Source: Corythoichthys intestinalis (Eukaryota; Chordata; Actinopteri; Syngnathiformes; Syngnathidae). From it: a stretch of 64,000 nt of DNA. Positions 10,880-21,938 of this stretch are shown here, one piece after another. Positions within the stretch are counted from its first letter, which is position 1; every line of letters starts with the position of its first letter. The translations under genes were made by a program, and so were the position numbers. The DNA lies in the NCBI RefSeq assembly GCF_030265065.1, contig NC_080395.1, positions 4,600,001 through 4,664,000 on the forward strand. Reading direction: 5' to 3'. The notes below the pieces were generated by a model. That model was not told the origin of the DNA and did not search any database. It worked only from the letters and a program-made list of their open reading frames with translations.

Positions 10880-11721
10880 CAGTGGTACCTCTACATACGA
10901 TCGCTTCGACACACGAACTTTTCGACATCCGACGTAAAATTTGACTCGCCATTTGTTTCTACATCCGACGACATGCTCGAAATACGACGACAATGGCAGC
11001 ACCGCAGACGAATGCACGGCGGATTTTCTTGTGTGACAAATCAACACAGGTTTCAGAAAAGGTTGGTACAGGTGGTGAAACAAGGAAAAAGTTGATGCTC
11101 ACCTTCGAAATGAAGATGCAAATGACAGAAAAATATGAGCGTGGGGTGGGCATCCGTGAAATGGCTCAACAATACATCTCCACGGTCCTCCTCCGACCAT
11201 CGTTCGCCAGTCTTTATAAATTAAGCTGACAATTCTTATTGTCTCCAAAGAAATCGCCAGCTTCGCCACGTTTTCATAATTTCTTTTACAACTTATTCAA
11301 CACAAAACGCCTGCTGTCTGCCTCAAATGATGGTGTTCTCAAGAGAACATTCAAAGTGAAAGTGAAACTCAAGCTCACCGGTCTGTTTCTGGCACGTGAG
11401 CCCCGCGGTGCGTTCAGGTACACAAAAAAACGTCCGCCTTATTAGAACCCGATTCGTTACACTATTACAGGAATTATTATTATTCTTTTTATTACATTAT
11501 TCCAATTTTGATTTATAATTTATTTGTTTTGCTACGTGTAATTGCCATTTGTAATAGCACCAGCAGTATTTTTTAAGGATTTAGTGCAGGTTTTTGGGCT
11601 GTGGAACGAATTAATGGAATTATAATGTATTCCTATGGGAAAATCCTGCTCGACATACGACCATTTCGACTTACAAACAAGGTCCTGGAACGGATTAACT
11701 TCGTATGTAGAGGTACCACTG
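10880..11721 (+). mobile_element. Tigger/pogo-like element, internally deleted
   Basis: Terminal inverted repeats CAGTGGTACCTCTACATACG and CGTATGTAGAGGTACCACTG are flanked by TA on both sides. Inside, 10993-11190 encodes MAAPQTNARRIFLC followed by RKKLMLTFEMKMQMTEKYERGVGIREMAQQY, which matches the N-terminal helix-turn-helix (CENP-B-like) start of Tigger transposases. The catalytic part is missing, so this copy is non-autonomous. Confidence 0.85.
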
Positions 11722-12079
11722 TATTTGTTATCTTGGCACATAACGGTTCTATTGATGTCTCACACCCCCTTTTCATTTTCATACCCTTTAACACTCAAAA
11801 GGGTGAAACAAAAGAAAACAGACAAAACAACTCAATCAAAATATGCACAATAAATGAAATCGCATATGTACTGCCCTATCTGTAGCAAACTGCATATGAA
11901 AATATGAATAAACAATTAGCAGAGCGCCCGAGACACCATTTTGCCGACCTTCTAATGGCGTACCGGAAGCAACACGTCACTTCCGCTCATTAATATTCAT
12001 GGCATTAGCTACCGTTGCTGAGATGGGACAAAGCTAGGACAAGCCACCGTTTGTCCCTAATAGGAAATGAATGGAAATC

Positions 12080-12206
12080 GTGTACGAAGGAGATGTTTAC
12101 AGCGCTAAACCTACCAATTCTCACCAAAAATGATGTGCCTGGTGCCAAATTGACTGGCATAGATGTGGAACAACATAAAAATGTTCAGGTAAAAAGATGG
12201 CTTTAG
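12080..12206 (+). pseudogene. SAP-like exon fragment of a transposon protein
   Basis: The frame reads LNLPILTKNDVPGAKLTG and then NVQVKRWL. LTKxDVPGAxLxG...N-x3-KRWL recalls the SAP-like N-terminus of the YqaJ-bearing proteins found in fish transposons. Only about 40 residues are present and the frame stops soon after. It may be an upstream exon of the same gene type as 10409-10660, but the order is unusual, so the block may be rearranged. Confidence 0.35.
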
Positions 12207-12692
12207 TGTCGAAGGCTGAAAAAGACGAAAAAAACGAGCCGACGTAGGCATAGCTTTAGCTTTTTTTTTATCGACGCGACTGACAATGACATTCTCCGGT
12301 TTCAACAAGCTATCCTTTACCATCAGCCCTGTCTTTCTTATATATCCTCTGGTTGTCCTACGTCCCTTACCGTTCCTGGGGGTAATTTAGTTAGCTTTGT
12401 GTAGCGATCGCAAATGCTACTCAGTGACAGCCAAAGAACACTTTGAATTTTTTCATTGATAACACATCTTAATCCTATAATTTATTTACACTTCCCCCTT
12501 ACTAAAGTTGTTGTTTTTTATATATATAACAGAAACGGTAACAGTGGCAGTCAGATACCATTGTAATTCTTTTCAGGTCATTCATTGTCAGACAGAGGCA
12601 GTAAGGCACGTTACGCAAAAAAACTAAGTTAGAAATATAAAAATGGCTTACCTATTTGTCCTCTGAAAGACCATGCCAACCCAACATAATGT

Positions 12693-12878
12693 TCACTGCG
12701 TATGAAACGTGAATGGATTCGCCGAGCCGGTGTTAAAGTCCGCGCAAGTTGATTTGGTTTTCACATTTTTTCCTCCCGAGTTTTTGGTTTCCGGGAACGT
12801 ATGAAGAAAACATCCTTCATGGTCGTAATGTCTAGAGTCGTTTCTACAAGTTCCAAAAAAGCAATGCGTGATCGGCAT
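12693..12878 (-). pseudogene. THAP-like zinc-finger start in nested element
   Basis: Minus-strand MPITHCFFGTCRNDSRHYDH followed by a segment ending TFPETKN resembles the HCxFGTCxxDSRY starts of some fish THAP-domain proteins. The second Cys-His pair is not seen and the later part reads oddly, so it is likely frameshifted or truncated. Its right-hand, inward-facing position matches the THAP exons of the other elements here. Confidence 0.35.
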
Positions 12879-13648
12879 GTTCGTTTTTGAAAGATTACCG
12901 GTGAAAAGTAGCACTTTTTACGTTGAGTCTATGCGAGGGTGAGTCTATAATGTCCCACTTCGGCTTTACTTCCGTTTTACGATGCGACGTCACGGTCTAA
13001 AAATAGCCTGCGTGCGGTACGCCATTCGTGGGTAATTAGCATATCACAAGTTTCATGCTAAGTGAATGTCTCACCTTTTTGCACTGAAGTACACACAGTT
13101 CACATATTTATGGTTTTAAACACATTTAAACAATACATACCGGCGATGCAACCTCAAATTTAAGGCAAAGTGGTCACAGAGACGGCGCGAACTGACTGCG
13201 GCCGTCGTCGTGTGTGGTTCTCTACCGAACAACGACACTTCCGTGTTGCAGTTTCTTTCAAATAAAGTGCGCATGAGATGCAGTAAATTAAGGCGTCCAC
13301 TAAATGATGCCAATTAGACATAAAAGCAATAAAACTCATGTATTCAATCACAAAACCCATCAATCTTTTATGCACAACAGAGCACCGACATTTTGATTGG
13401 GTGGGCACCACTCACGTCTGGGTGGGCCGTGCCCACCCCGGCCCCCCCATACATCCGGCCCCGGTCTGACTCCCCACCGCACTGCAATAGCAATGGAGCG
13501 CTTCCGTGTCGTCTGTCATATTTCTATGGGATCAAAGTTATGTCTCTTTCTTGCATTTTGATTTAGGACAAGGTTTAACATTTTCCTTTTGGGGGGAATT
13601 GGGGCGGGGGCGCACGGACTTTCTCGTGCATGATCTCGATAACATATA

Positions 13649-14370
13649 CAGTGGGGCAAATAAGTATTTAGTCAACCACTAATTGTGCAAGTTCTCCCAC
13701 TTGAAAATATTACAGAGGTCTGTAATTGTCAACTTGGGTAAACCTCATGTGGGAAAAAAAAACAACATAAAATCACATTGTTTGATTTTAAAGAATTTGT
13801 TTGCAAATAATGGTGGAAAATAAGTATTTGGTCAATACCAAAAGTTCATAACAAAACTCTGTTATGTACCCTTTGTTGGCAACAACGGAGGCCAAACGTT
13901 TTCTGTAACTCTTCTCAAGCTTTTCACACACTGTTGCTGGTATTTTGGCCCATTCCTCCATGCAGATCTCCTCTAGAGCAGTGATGTTTTGGGGCTGTCG
14001 TTGGGCAACACAGACTTTCAACTCCCTCCTCACCCCGTGGCGTCAAAATGACAACAAGAACGGTGAGCAAAAATCCCAGAACCACACGGGGGGACCTAGT
14101 GAATGACCTACAGAGAGCATGGACCACAATAACAAAGGCTACTAACAGTAACACAATGCACCGCCAGGGACTTAAATCCTGCACTGCCAGACGTGTCCCC
14201 CTGCTGAAGAAAGTACACGTCCAGCCCCGTCTGCGGTCCGCTAGAGAGCATTTGGATGTTCCAGAAGAGGACTGGGAGAATGTGTGTTTGGCCTGGACGT
14301 GTACTTTCTTCAGCAGAGTCCCTGGTGGTGATCGGATTGAAATATCATTTTTTTTCCACTGGTATTAATA
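13649..14370. mobile_element. Tc1-like remnant, rearranged
   Basis: The left end is the fish Tc1-like terminus CAGTGGGGCAAATAAGTATT after TA (13647-13648). Reading inward on the minus strand, the transposase C-terminus is present ([18 protein letters not shown] at about 14033-13880). It is followed on the plus strand by an N-terminal part ([19 protein letters not shown] at 14048-14280). The opposite orientations show an internal inversion or fusion of two copies. The right terminus is not recognisable. Confidence 0.75.
14201..14316. repeat. 24-base inverted repeat inside the Tc1 remnant
   Basis: The 24 bases starting ctgctgaagaaagtacacgt at 14201-14224 recur as their exact reverse complement at 14293-14316. 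This fits a fold-back or template-switch rearrangement of the transposase segment that encodes LLKKVHVQ. Confidence 0.8.
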
Positions 14371-14802
14371 AATAAATAATCCACTCAGTTCCTCTGTCGT
14401 CCCCTCATCTCAGAACGTCAAATGCTGACGAGAAATAATTGTTTGCTCTTGGCAATGTCGCCTTTCACTCTCATTAGTTTGTTAAGAAAATTGAGACAAA
14501 TTGCTACGTTAACCGTGCCCGCTTGCGTTGTTTTCGGGCGCTTGAGTGGCATGGGATGGACGGACCAACCAACCAACACCCGACATTCTCTGATACAAAA
14601 AAAATAAAACCCTCGGGGGTTAAGACACTCTGATTGGTCGTGCGCGATGTCAGACGCTGCCGCTTGCGCAACTCCCTCCCACGCAAGTCCCGACTCCCAA
14701 CTTCCTTAAGAACTAATCAGTGCAGGAGGCGATTAGTTCGGTCTCATTCCTCCAAACAATTCGTCCAAAAAGAACGAATCGTTCACGACCAATACAGCAC
14801 TA

Positions 14803-15930
14803 GCTCCAAGGGCTGAGAGGGTGAGAGGTGGAGCCGGAGGTATGAACAGACCCCTCCCAGATGTAAAAGATGACGTTTCATTTCATTGAAATGAATAGAA
14901 AGAGTGACTTTTCAAGTTTCGTGACAATAATGTGGCTTGTTTACAAACTATTGTCAAAAAGTGCCATTTTTGGAATGTAAATGACTCCGTGCTCATTTGC
15001 TCAACCTCGATGTGCAGTATGTCAAATCGAAGCCAAGATGTTCCATTTTTATGATCAGTTGTCAAAACCTTACTGAGATTTATTGTTTATCAGTCATCAA
15101 GCAATGTTTGGGATTATCCATATTTGGCATGTGAAATTGCTCGACTTTAGCTGGTGATGACACTTTCTAAAATGTAAGAAATCTGGGGGAAGAAAGTTCA
15201 TGACGATTGATGATTTAAGATTAAAATATATGCAACAAGGCACCGTTTTTGGAGGGTGGTTTATAAATATGCATAGTAAAATCAAACCCTAATTTCAAAA
15301 AAATTGCTCAGAGTGTTAAGGGTTGAAATGAGAGAAATCGCTCCTGTTCTTTGAGATGTGGAGACTCCTTTCATTGTACAAACACCACGCCAATGATTAG
15401 TTGGAGTAGCGATTTAATTTTATGATGTCATTTATTTCTACTTTAAGTGAACTGTTTTCATTCATATAAACTGCAGTCATGTGCTGAAAAAAATCAATGT
15501 ACTGTTAACACTGATCAATGACTTTTTTTTAAGAACTAAGGATTTATTTTTAATTCCTAATCATTTCTCATGTTTCTCATGTGTGGCTCAAAATGACCTA
15601 AAAAAAAAGACCTCATCTATTGCTCCAGTGATGCATTCCAAAGAAATAAATGAGATGAGGAAGAGCGATTGTTGAGCTCTCGATAAGATCTCACCATTCT
15701 CAGATATGTCTCAGATGATAAAGAGAAAGTCTATTGTTCCTAAAGGGCCTCTTAGGAGCAACAGAGCAGCAACAAATGATCACATAATGAGAAGCAATGG
15801 TTATGTCTCAGGAGTTGAGATTGGGAAATAGATGAGCAACAAAGTTTTTGCTACGGGTCGTTTCATGTTTAGCTTCAACGGTTTTCAAATCACCTGCTTT
15901 CTACCACAGGAAGCTGTGTCGGGGACTAAC
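14803..15930 (-). other. Intron downstream of the unit A pyrin exon
   Basis: No gene is seen. The stretch aligns by eye with 39786-40920 in unit B, so it is part of the A/B duplication. It includes AT-rich runs and a palindrome-like pair of 'cctaaagggcctcttagga' words near 15738-15757. Confidence 0.7.
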
Positions 15931-16186
15931 CTTTAACTTTCAGCATGTCACTGCGCAGCTTCTCGGCCAAATCGTTGTTCTCGATCTTCTCCAGAATCTT
16001 GACGGTCTCATCCAGAGTGTTCTCACCGTGCTTAATCAAGAGCTTGTCAGCAATGTACTCACGGCAGGTGTTTTCACGCACGCTTCTAGGCAGGCCCGTG
16101 TGGAACCTGAAGGACTCAAAGTCATCCTCCCCCAGCTCCCTCAGCGTGTTCCACAGCAGATCCCTACGTCCGCTGTCCAGAGCCAT
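15931..16186 (-). CDS. Pyrin-domain first coding exon of unit A NLR
   Basis: The 256-base exon on the minus strand starts at ATG 16186 (A at -3 and G at +4, a good context). It ends at donor GTTAGT after 15931. It encodes 85 residues plus one base, starting MALDSGRRDLLWNTLRELGE and continuing DDFESFRFHTGLP. Further motifs are REYIADKLLIKHGENTLDET and NNDLAEKLRSDM. Length, the LWNTLxELGEDDFxxFRFHL-like start and the ADxLIxKHG segment match death-fold pyrin domains that recruit ASC-like adaptors. The one-base end phase joins in frame to the NACHT exon start (G plus GC), giving KGADFSV across the junction. It is duplicated at 40921-41176. Confidence 0.9.
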
Positions 16187-16249
16187 CCTTCTGACTTATA
16201 TACACGTGAGGGAGTTGACCGTTGATCAGGTATCTACAGACGACAACTT

Positions 16250-17260
16250 TTATTGACTTATTGTAACTTCAGCTCATAAACCGTTTGAGTGACGTGACGC
16301 AAAACACCGATGTCAGGTCAATCTTCTTAATTTCTCTTTGCAGTGGTCGAATGTAACGAAGAAAAAGTATCATTTATGTACTTGAGTACATTTTTGTGTA
16401 TCTATACTTGAGTACAAATATGAAGTGGTACTTTTTACTTTTAATTCAATACGTTTTACATCAGATATACAGTACATACTTTTTACTCCACTACTTTTCA
16501 AATAGTCACCTGGATTACACGTTACTTTTGATTGTTGTTGCCTCATTGTGAATTGATCATTTTCATGACTTCGGCGCAATCGATAAGCCCCATGCAAGTA
16601 TACCTTAACTGAGCACTAGAGGCAGCAACAGCACTTCCAACAGCAGTTTTTTCTGCCCGCTGTCTAGAACCATCCTTCCTCCTTGTTAATATGAGAGCGA
16701 GGTGACCGTCGATCGGGCATCTGTGAATGACAACTTTTCATCGCTTATCGTAACCTCAGCTTGTAAACCATTTGAGTGACACGACGTAAAATACATTTCC
16801 CGGGAAAGCGACACTCATTGCTAACGTTTTTTTAGCCACAAAATGACCTGTTGTGATGTATAAAATATTTGAAATGAATGTAGACAAAATTATTCAATCA
16901 TTCTATATCTTCTATTGCAAAGAGGTCCAATAGCAAAATTTCTAACCTAACCATCCTTCCTCCTTGTTAATGTGTGAGCGAGATGACCGTCGATCGGGTA
17001 TCTGTGAATGACAACTTTTCATTGCTGATCATAACTTCAGCCAGTAAAACATTTGACTGACATAACACAAAAGACATTTCACAGGAAAACGACGCGACAT
17101 GAGGTTGGAACTCATTGCTAACTTTTTTTGAGCTACAAAGTAACCTGTTTTGACGTAGAAAATATTTGAAATGAATGAAGACAAAATGACCAGTCATTCT
17201 ATATTTTCGATTGCAAAGAGGTTTGATCGCAACATTTCTGAGCAATTGCTGTATTTATGA
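16250..17260 (-). repeat. Degenerate copies of the pyrin-exon leader upstream of unit A
   Basis: The leader word 'cagatgcccgatcgacggtc' and relatives, then aaggaggaaggATG, recur at about 16750-16662 and 17020-16953. The first copy reads MVLDSGQKKLLLE before losing the pyrin frame. The second keeps only leader and ATG. About 16360-16510 belongs to a dispersed hAT-like repeat (acttgagtaca words) also near 41340-41500 and 51400-51500. No intact gene is seen. Confidence 0.65.
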
Positions 17261-17269
17261 CCAGATATA

Positions 17270-18240
17270 TGGCGAGAAATTAGCACAGGCTAAAGTCTAT
17301 AGTTTTATTATCGCAGTCCAATTCCACTCTTAACAGAACTTATGCGTTTATGTGACTCGATATCTGGTGAGATATCAGCCAAGGCCAAAGTCTAGTTTTT
17401 TTTTTTTAATCACCCCACCACTTGACACACCCTTAGCACTGATGACAAAGATCAGCACAAACTATTTCCTAGGACCCAAAATCGGTTGCTTGTCTAAGCC
17501 TTTATTAGGCAAGCTCCTAGGGATTCACCTACTTTTTAAGTCGAAAAACTGAATCAACATCCTGACCAGACGGTACAATTGATCATCTAGCGAAAAGCTG
17601 ACCACCATTTGACCAGTCGAACTAAAATGAGAACACATGTAATCATAGCTAAACAACCAAAACCCGTAACTGACAAATCTATTAAGAAACTTGAGCTAAT
17701 GATACATTGACTATCCAACAACTAAAAGTACTTACGCGAGCCTCTCATCTCGTCCTTGTCCTCGTCTCTTCGCCGTGTGAGTGACTTAAATACTTTGCGC
17801 ACAGGACCAAAGTCCTCAACGACCGAAGGACACACCCAAACCGCAAGAGTGTCTCTGTGCGTACGTTTGCGCAAAAAAAAAAGCTAAGGAAAAGCATCTA
17901 GTAAGTTTTGATGGTCTCCATTTGCATTATATTTCAGAGATACTTTTAAAGTTGCACTTAAACATTATTAAGTAATTGCTTTTGAAACAATCAGCAAATG
18001 CGAGTTGAAAGACCAAGTAGCTCACCAAAATAACTAGAAGCAACATTGAGCAATATACAGTCAAGTATAGATATAGATGTGAAACAACGCTTCTTCTGGG
18101 ACATTGGAATCGCTGGTCATCGAGTATGTTCGGAGAGAAGTTGGTGAAATAGCTACCTCATTTGAACTTTCAACTGTCTAGATTTGATCAGAGGTTGATG
18201 AGCTTTAACATGGCCTAGTTACTGTTTATAGGAGGGTTGG
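17270..18240. repeat. Promoter-region tandem duplication, proximal copy
   Basis: This block aligns by eye with 19325-21588. Shared landmarks are the gagatatcagc word, the cacttgacacac word, the gacggtacaattgat word, the GTAAGT donor context and the gtcaagtat word. In the distal copy, elements at 19609-20897 and 21591-23371 have been added. Confidence 0.75.
17736..17800 (-). promoter_or_regulatory. Candidate promoter and untranslated first exon of unit A (proximal copy)
   Basis: On the minus strand a TATA-like TATTTAAG (17792-17785) lies about 50 bases before a strong donor, gaggctcgc|GTAAGTAC (exon end 17736). Between them is the CG-containing leader cacacggcgaagagacgagg. A near copy with the same donor context is at 21098. 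The region lies upstream of the pyrin exon in the right orientation. No transcript evidence is available. Confidence 0.45.
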
Positions 18241-18409
18241 TCGCTTCCTGTTGATATCTAGTCACCTTCTGTTGATAACATTTCCTGTTAATGGAATTGA
18301 CGAATGTTGCTATCGATGTTATCTTATGTGTGGCATCAATACGAATTGTCATTTGCATCACCAAACCCTACAACATTTACCTCCTGTAACCCAGTCGTAA
18401 CCTATGTGT

Positions 18410-18800
18410 TGAAATGGCACATGACAACACACTGGAGAAAAACCTTTGTCCTGCTCAGTTTGTGGTCAAAAATTTGCTCACAGTGTAAGCTTAAAAAGAC
18501 ACACCAGAACTCTCATTAGTGACAAACCTTTCTCCTGCTCAGTTTGTTGTCAAAAATTTGGTCTGAACGGAAGCTGAAAAAAGACACCAGAACGCCGGCT
18601 GGTGGGAAACCTTTTTATTGCTCAGTTTGCGGTCGAAGATTCCTTCCAACATAAAATCTTAAGACCACACACTGGGGAGAAACCTTTCTCTGCTCAGTTT
18701 GTGGCTAGGGATTCCCTGTATGGGGAACCTTAAAAAGGAGAATGCACACGGTTGGGAAACCTTTGTCCAGCTCAGTTTCTGCTGTTCCAGGCTATGGAAC
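18410..18800 (+). pseudogene. C2H2 zinc-finger pseudogene fragment
   Basis: Repeated linker-and-finger text is visible across frames: ACTGGAGAAAAACC, then CTCAGTTTGTGGTCAAAA, then CTTAAAAAGACACACCAGAA. These encode TGEKP linkers, CSVCGQKFA cores and LKRHxRTH ends. About five finger units occur, but frame changes and short losses break them, and no open reading frame spans more than one or two fingers. It is a dead remnant of a fish multi-zinc-finger gene between the two promoter copies. A smaller piece of the same type lies at 26958-27015. Confidence 0.75.
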
Positions 18801-19608
18801 ACAAGTGTGTTGGTGGGAAAAGCAGTGACTGTTAAAGGCTTTGCCTCTGATCCAAGTTGCCGTCGTCACTTTGTTTACGCGGGACGATTGCATCCTGTAG
18901 TCCTTCTTCTAGTCCCCTTGTGGACTAGTTTTGATCATTATCAGTTCAGCAATGCATCTGCTTTGTTTACTGTTCTGGTGATGAACATGACTGACTGAAA
19001 GTGGAAACTAATGGACATTCCTTTTGCTTTGCTGTACCCTGTTATCTAACTGATCAGACTAGAGATGTTAACTGTTTATTTCTCTTCTTTATGATTTTTA
19101 AAAAAATACACAAATATATTGAAAAATAGAAAATATTTACTTTTTTCCTTTTCAAAAATGTTCAAAACAAAGACAGGTAGTTCCCGGGTCACGACGTACC
19201 CCACATACGTTATTTCGACCTAAAGATGCCGAAGTCTCGTCCGCCATTTTGTCTCCAGTCTATTTTTTTGTCTCATAGCACTATTATGGAAACTAGTACA
19301 GTAGGTTTAGATGACATGATGCCTCGTGAGTTGGCAGCAGAGGCTTAAGTATATCGTTTTATTATCGCAGTCCAATATCACTCATAACGAGACTAGTGCA
19401 TTCATATAAGTTTATATCTTATGAGATATCAGCAGAGGCTAAAGTCAGTTGTTTTATAACATCCCACTTGACACACTCATTGGACTAATGACAAATGTCA
19501 GCAGGGTAACAATTGACTATTTCTTGAGGACCTAGAATAGGAGGTTGGCCAATAAAGGCTTAGGCATGGTACCAAATGATTCGCTTACTATATAAGCCGA
19601 AAGACTGT

Positions 19609-20897
19609 CGTATTTTATGCACTATAAGGTGCACCTAAAAGCTTCTCAAAAGCTGACAGTGCGCCTTACATATGAATTGAGTCACAACAGGTCTCACAGC
19701 AACACGGATCGTAGCATAACGAATGCATTGTAGCAGCTATTCTATGCGCCTTATAATGCGGTGCGCCATATATGTGTGTTGTGGTTCAGGTATTTGCCCA
19801 GTCCTTAATGGCAAACGGAGGTGTCGTGCGTGTCACGTGGATGGTCCTTGTAAATGTTCGTGCGCGTCACGTGACTGAGTGTCGTGCGTGTCACGTGGAC
19901 GTCCTGTCACGTTTGAAAAGGGAAATGCCGCGATCATTCAGAACGTCGAGTAGTAAGCCTTGACCCGGTGTACAACCAACAGATAAAGCACTTTTGTTTC
20001 ATTATATTGTGGGTGGTGTTGTCTGTTTTAACTTTTATAATGTCGCGGTTTACGCTACTTGATGACGCAGCTTTGCTAGCCTTTCTGAGCTTTCATTCTA
20101 ACCATGTAGTGATCGCTTGCAAAGTCATCAAAATGCCATACTCGCATGGGATAATTGGGGATTGTGTTATTTGATTTTGTGGATGTACGGCGTGCATTGA
20201 TCGTCTGATCGTCACGTTTGTTCGATTAAATGTAAGTCGTAAGCGCGGGTTTTTTAATCAGCTGGCGAGTGACTTCCTGGTACCGCGAGGCATTATGGGA
20301 CTTGTAGTTCACGTATATCAGACTGCATAGTGTTTGTACAGTTTGGCAATGGGTTATTTAAATTGATGTGGTTATACTACTGAAATATAAATATAAAATT
20401 CATGAAGTCTGATTTTTTTTTTTTAACAAGTATTGATTCATTTACATTGATGCTGGTGATGTGTTGGTGATGGTGTTAATTTGATAATTTTTTTAAATAA
20501 TTTATAGGTCAGTCATGTTCTTCTCACTGAATGCATTCTTAAAGGAAATTGTGTAGTTTGATAGGATCTTTATATTTGCGATATGCTTGGTAACACATTT
20601 TATGTGGTGTTTATGCTACCGGGTCAGTATTTAGTAAGTGGGAGGATTATATGCATCTAATCATTGTTTGAGAAACTGAAATTGCATATTTAACATTCTT
20701 TTGGTTATTACCTACTGCCACGACTGCCACTACTGCTACTATGGCTGATCCCGCCTGTCATTTTGAACTGCAAATAGCAAAAATAAAAAGGAAAAGTGTG
20801 CTGAGTAATTCCCCATACACTGTGTTAAACCCCTTTCCGTGGGGAAAACGGAACCGTGTGCCTTCATTGCGGTGCGCCTTAGAATGCGGAAAATACG
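19609..20897. mobile_element. Non-autonomous DNA element with CGTATTTT...AAAATACG ends
   Basis: The left end reads CGTATTTTATGCACTATAAG and the right end the inverse (GCGGAAAATACG). Both carry the GTGCGCCTTA-type words of a common fish DNA repeat. The flanking sequence continues the unit found at 17536-17570, so the element was inserted into the distal promoter copy. No transposase is seen. The target duplication is unclear. Confidence 0.6.
20281..20311 (-). promoter_or_regulatory. ZNF143/THAP11-like motif inside a transposon
   Basis: The minus strand reads ACTACAAGTCCCATAATGCC, close to the ACTACAAnTCCCAnnATGC element bound by ZNF143 and THAP11 in vertebrate promoters. It lies within the non-autonomous element at 19609-20897. 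The call is by motif resemblance alone. Confidence 0.4.
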
Positions 20898-21097
20898 GTA
20901 TGATACTTGTTTACCGACGGTACAATTGATCTTCTCGCGAAAAGCTGACCAACGTATGATCAATCGAACTAAATTGAGATCACGTGAAACAGCCAAACAA
21001 CTAACCAAACAAAGTGACCGACTGACAAACTTATGAACAAATTTGCGCCGATGGAGCTACTGACTATCCAACAACTGACAGAACAAGTTGTACTTAC

Positions 21098-21165
21098 GCG
21101 AGTTTCTCGTCTCGTCCTTGTCGTCGTCTCTTCGCCGTGTGAGTCACTTTATTACTGCGCGCCAA
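21098..21165 (-). promoter_or_regulatory. Candidate promoter and untranslated first exon of unit A (distal copy)
   Basis: This second copy of the donor context ends aaactcgc|GTAAGTAC at 21098. It is preceded by cacacggcgaagagacgacg and an AT-rich AGTAATAAAG where the proximal copy has TATTTAAG. It may be an alternative promoter or a decayed copy. Confidence 0.4.
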
Positions 21166-21938
21166 GGGCCAAAGTCCTCAACCGAAAGACACACCCATCC
21201 TGGGGACAGGTCTCTTTGCGTATGTTTGTGCACATCTGTGTGCAAATGTTGAAAAAGCTAAGGGGCATCTAGCATATTTTTAATGTCTACATTTGGTATA
21301 TATTTTTAGACATAATTTAGTTAATGAATATGTTATTAAATGAGTGTTGTTTTTTTTAAATCAGCAAAAGTTAGATTCATAAGAGTATTTCACCAAAATA
21401 GTTATAAACAACGTTAAGCAATATACAGTCAAGTATCGATATAGACATGAAACGAAGCTTCTACTTGGACACTGCAATTGCTGGCCATTGATTATGTTCA
21501 ATAGCTAAATCTTTTGGACTTTAAGCTGTCTACATTTGATCAGAGGCCATTTTATAATGAGCTTTAACGTAGTCTAGTTACTGTACATACAGTGGGGCAA
21601 AAAGTATTTCGTCAACAACCAATTGTGCAAGTTCTCCTACTAGAAAAGATGAGAGGCCTGTAATCGTCAACATGGGTAAACCTCAACCATGAGAGACAGA
21701 ATGTGGAAAAAAAAAAAGAAAATCATTGTTTGATTTTTCAAGAATTTCTTTCCAAATTAGAGTGGAAAATAAGTATTTGGTCACCTACAAACAAGCAAGA
21801 TTTCTGGCTGTCAAAGAGGTCTAACTTCTTCTAACGAGGCTCCACTTGTTACCTGTATTAATGGCACCTGTTTTAACTCATTATCGGTATAAACAACACC
21901 TGTCCACAAACTCAGTCAGTCATACTCCAAACTCCACT

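Larger units (their letters stand above)
10051..13464. mobile_element. Second THAP/SAP-YqaJ-like DNA element, nested in the hAT
   Basis: The near-identical 8-mers TCTAACTC (10043-10050) and TCTGACTC (13465-13472) flank ends that share AGGCCCGGAT / CCGGGGCCGGAT. It holds plus-strand pieces resembling the YqaJ-type protein of fish transposons (10409-10660 and about 12080-12206) and a minus-strand THAP-like start (12693-12878). A Tigger element is nested at 10880-11721. It may be more than one element; the boundaries rest on the flanking 8-mers. Confidence 0.45.
9751..14802. mobile_element. hAT-type element with nested insertions (shared ancestor with 39440-39785)
   Basis: The 8-base duplication GCTCCAAG is at 9743-9750 and 14803-14810. 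Element ends are TAGTGACGGG and, inverted, TAGTGCTGTATTGG. The outer shell (9751-10050, 13465-13648 and about 14375-14802) has no transposase and is rich in gaacgattcgttc words. It has been opened by a THAP-type element (10051-13464) and a Tc1 remnant (13649 to about 14370). Unit B keeps a left-truncated version of the same insertion with the same right flank, so the hAT predates the A/B duplication. Confidence 0.75.

Noticed and set aside
16190-16210. TATATAAG directly upstream of the unit A pyrin ATG as a TATA box
   Set aside because: It lies only about 10-20 bases before the ATG, so transcription from it would start inside the coding region; the sister in unit B reads TATGTAAG.
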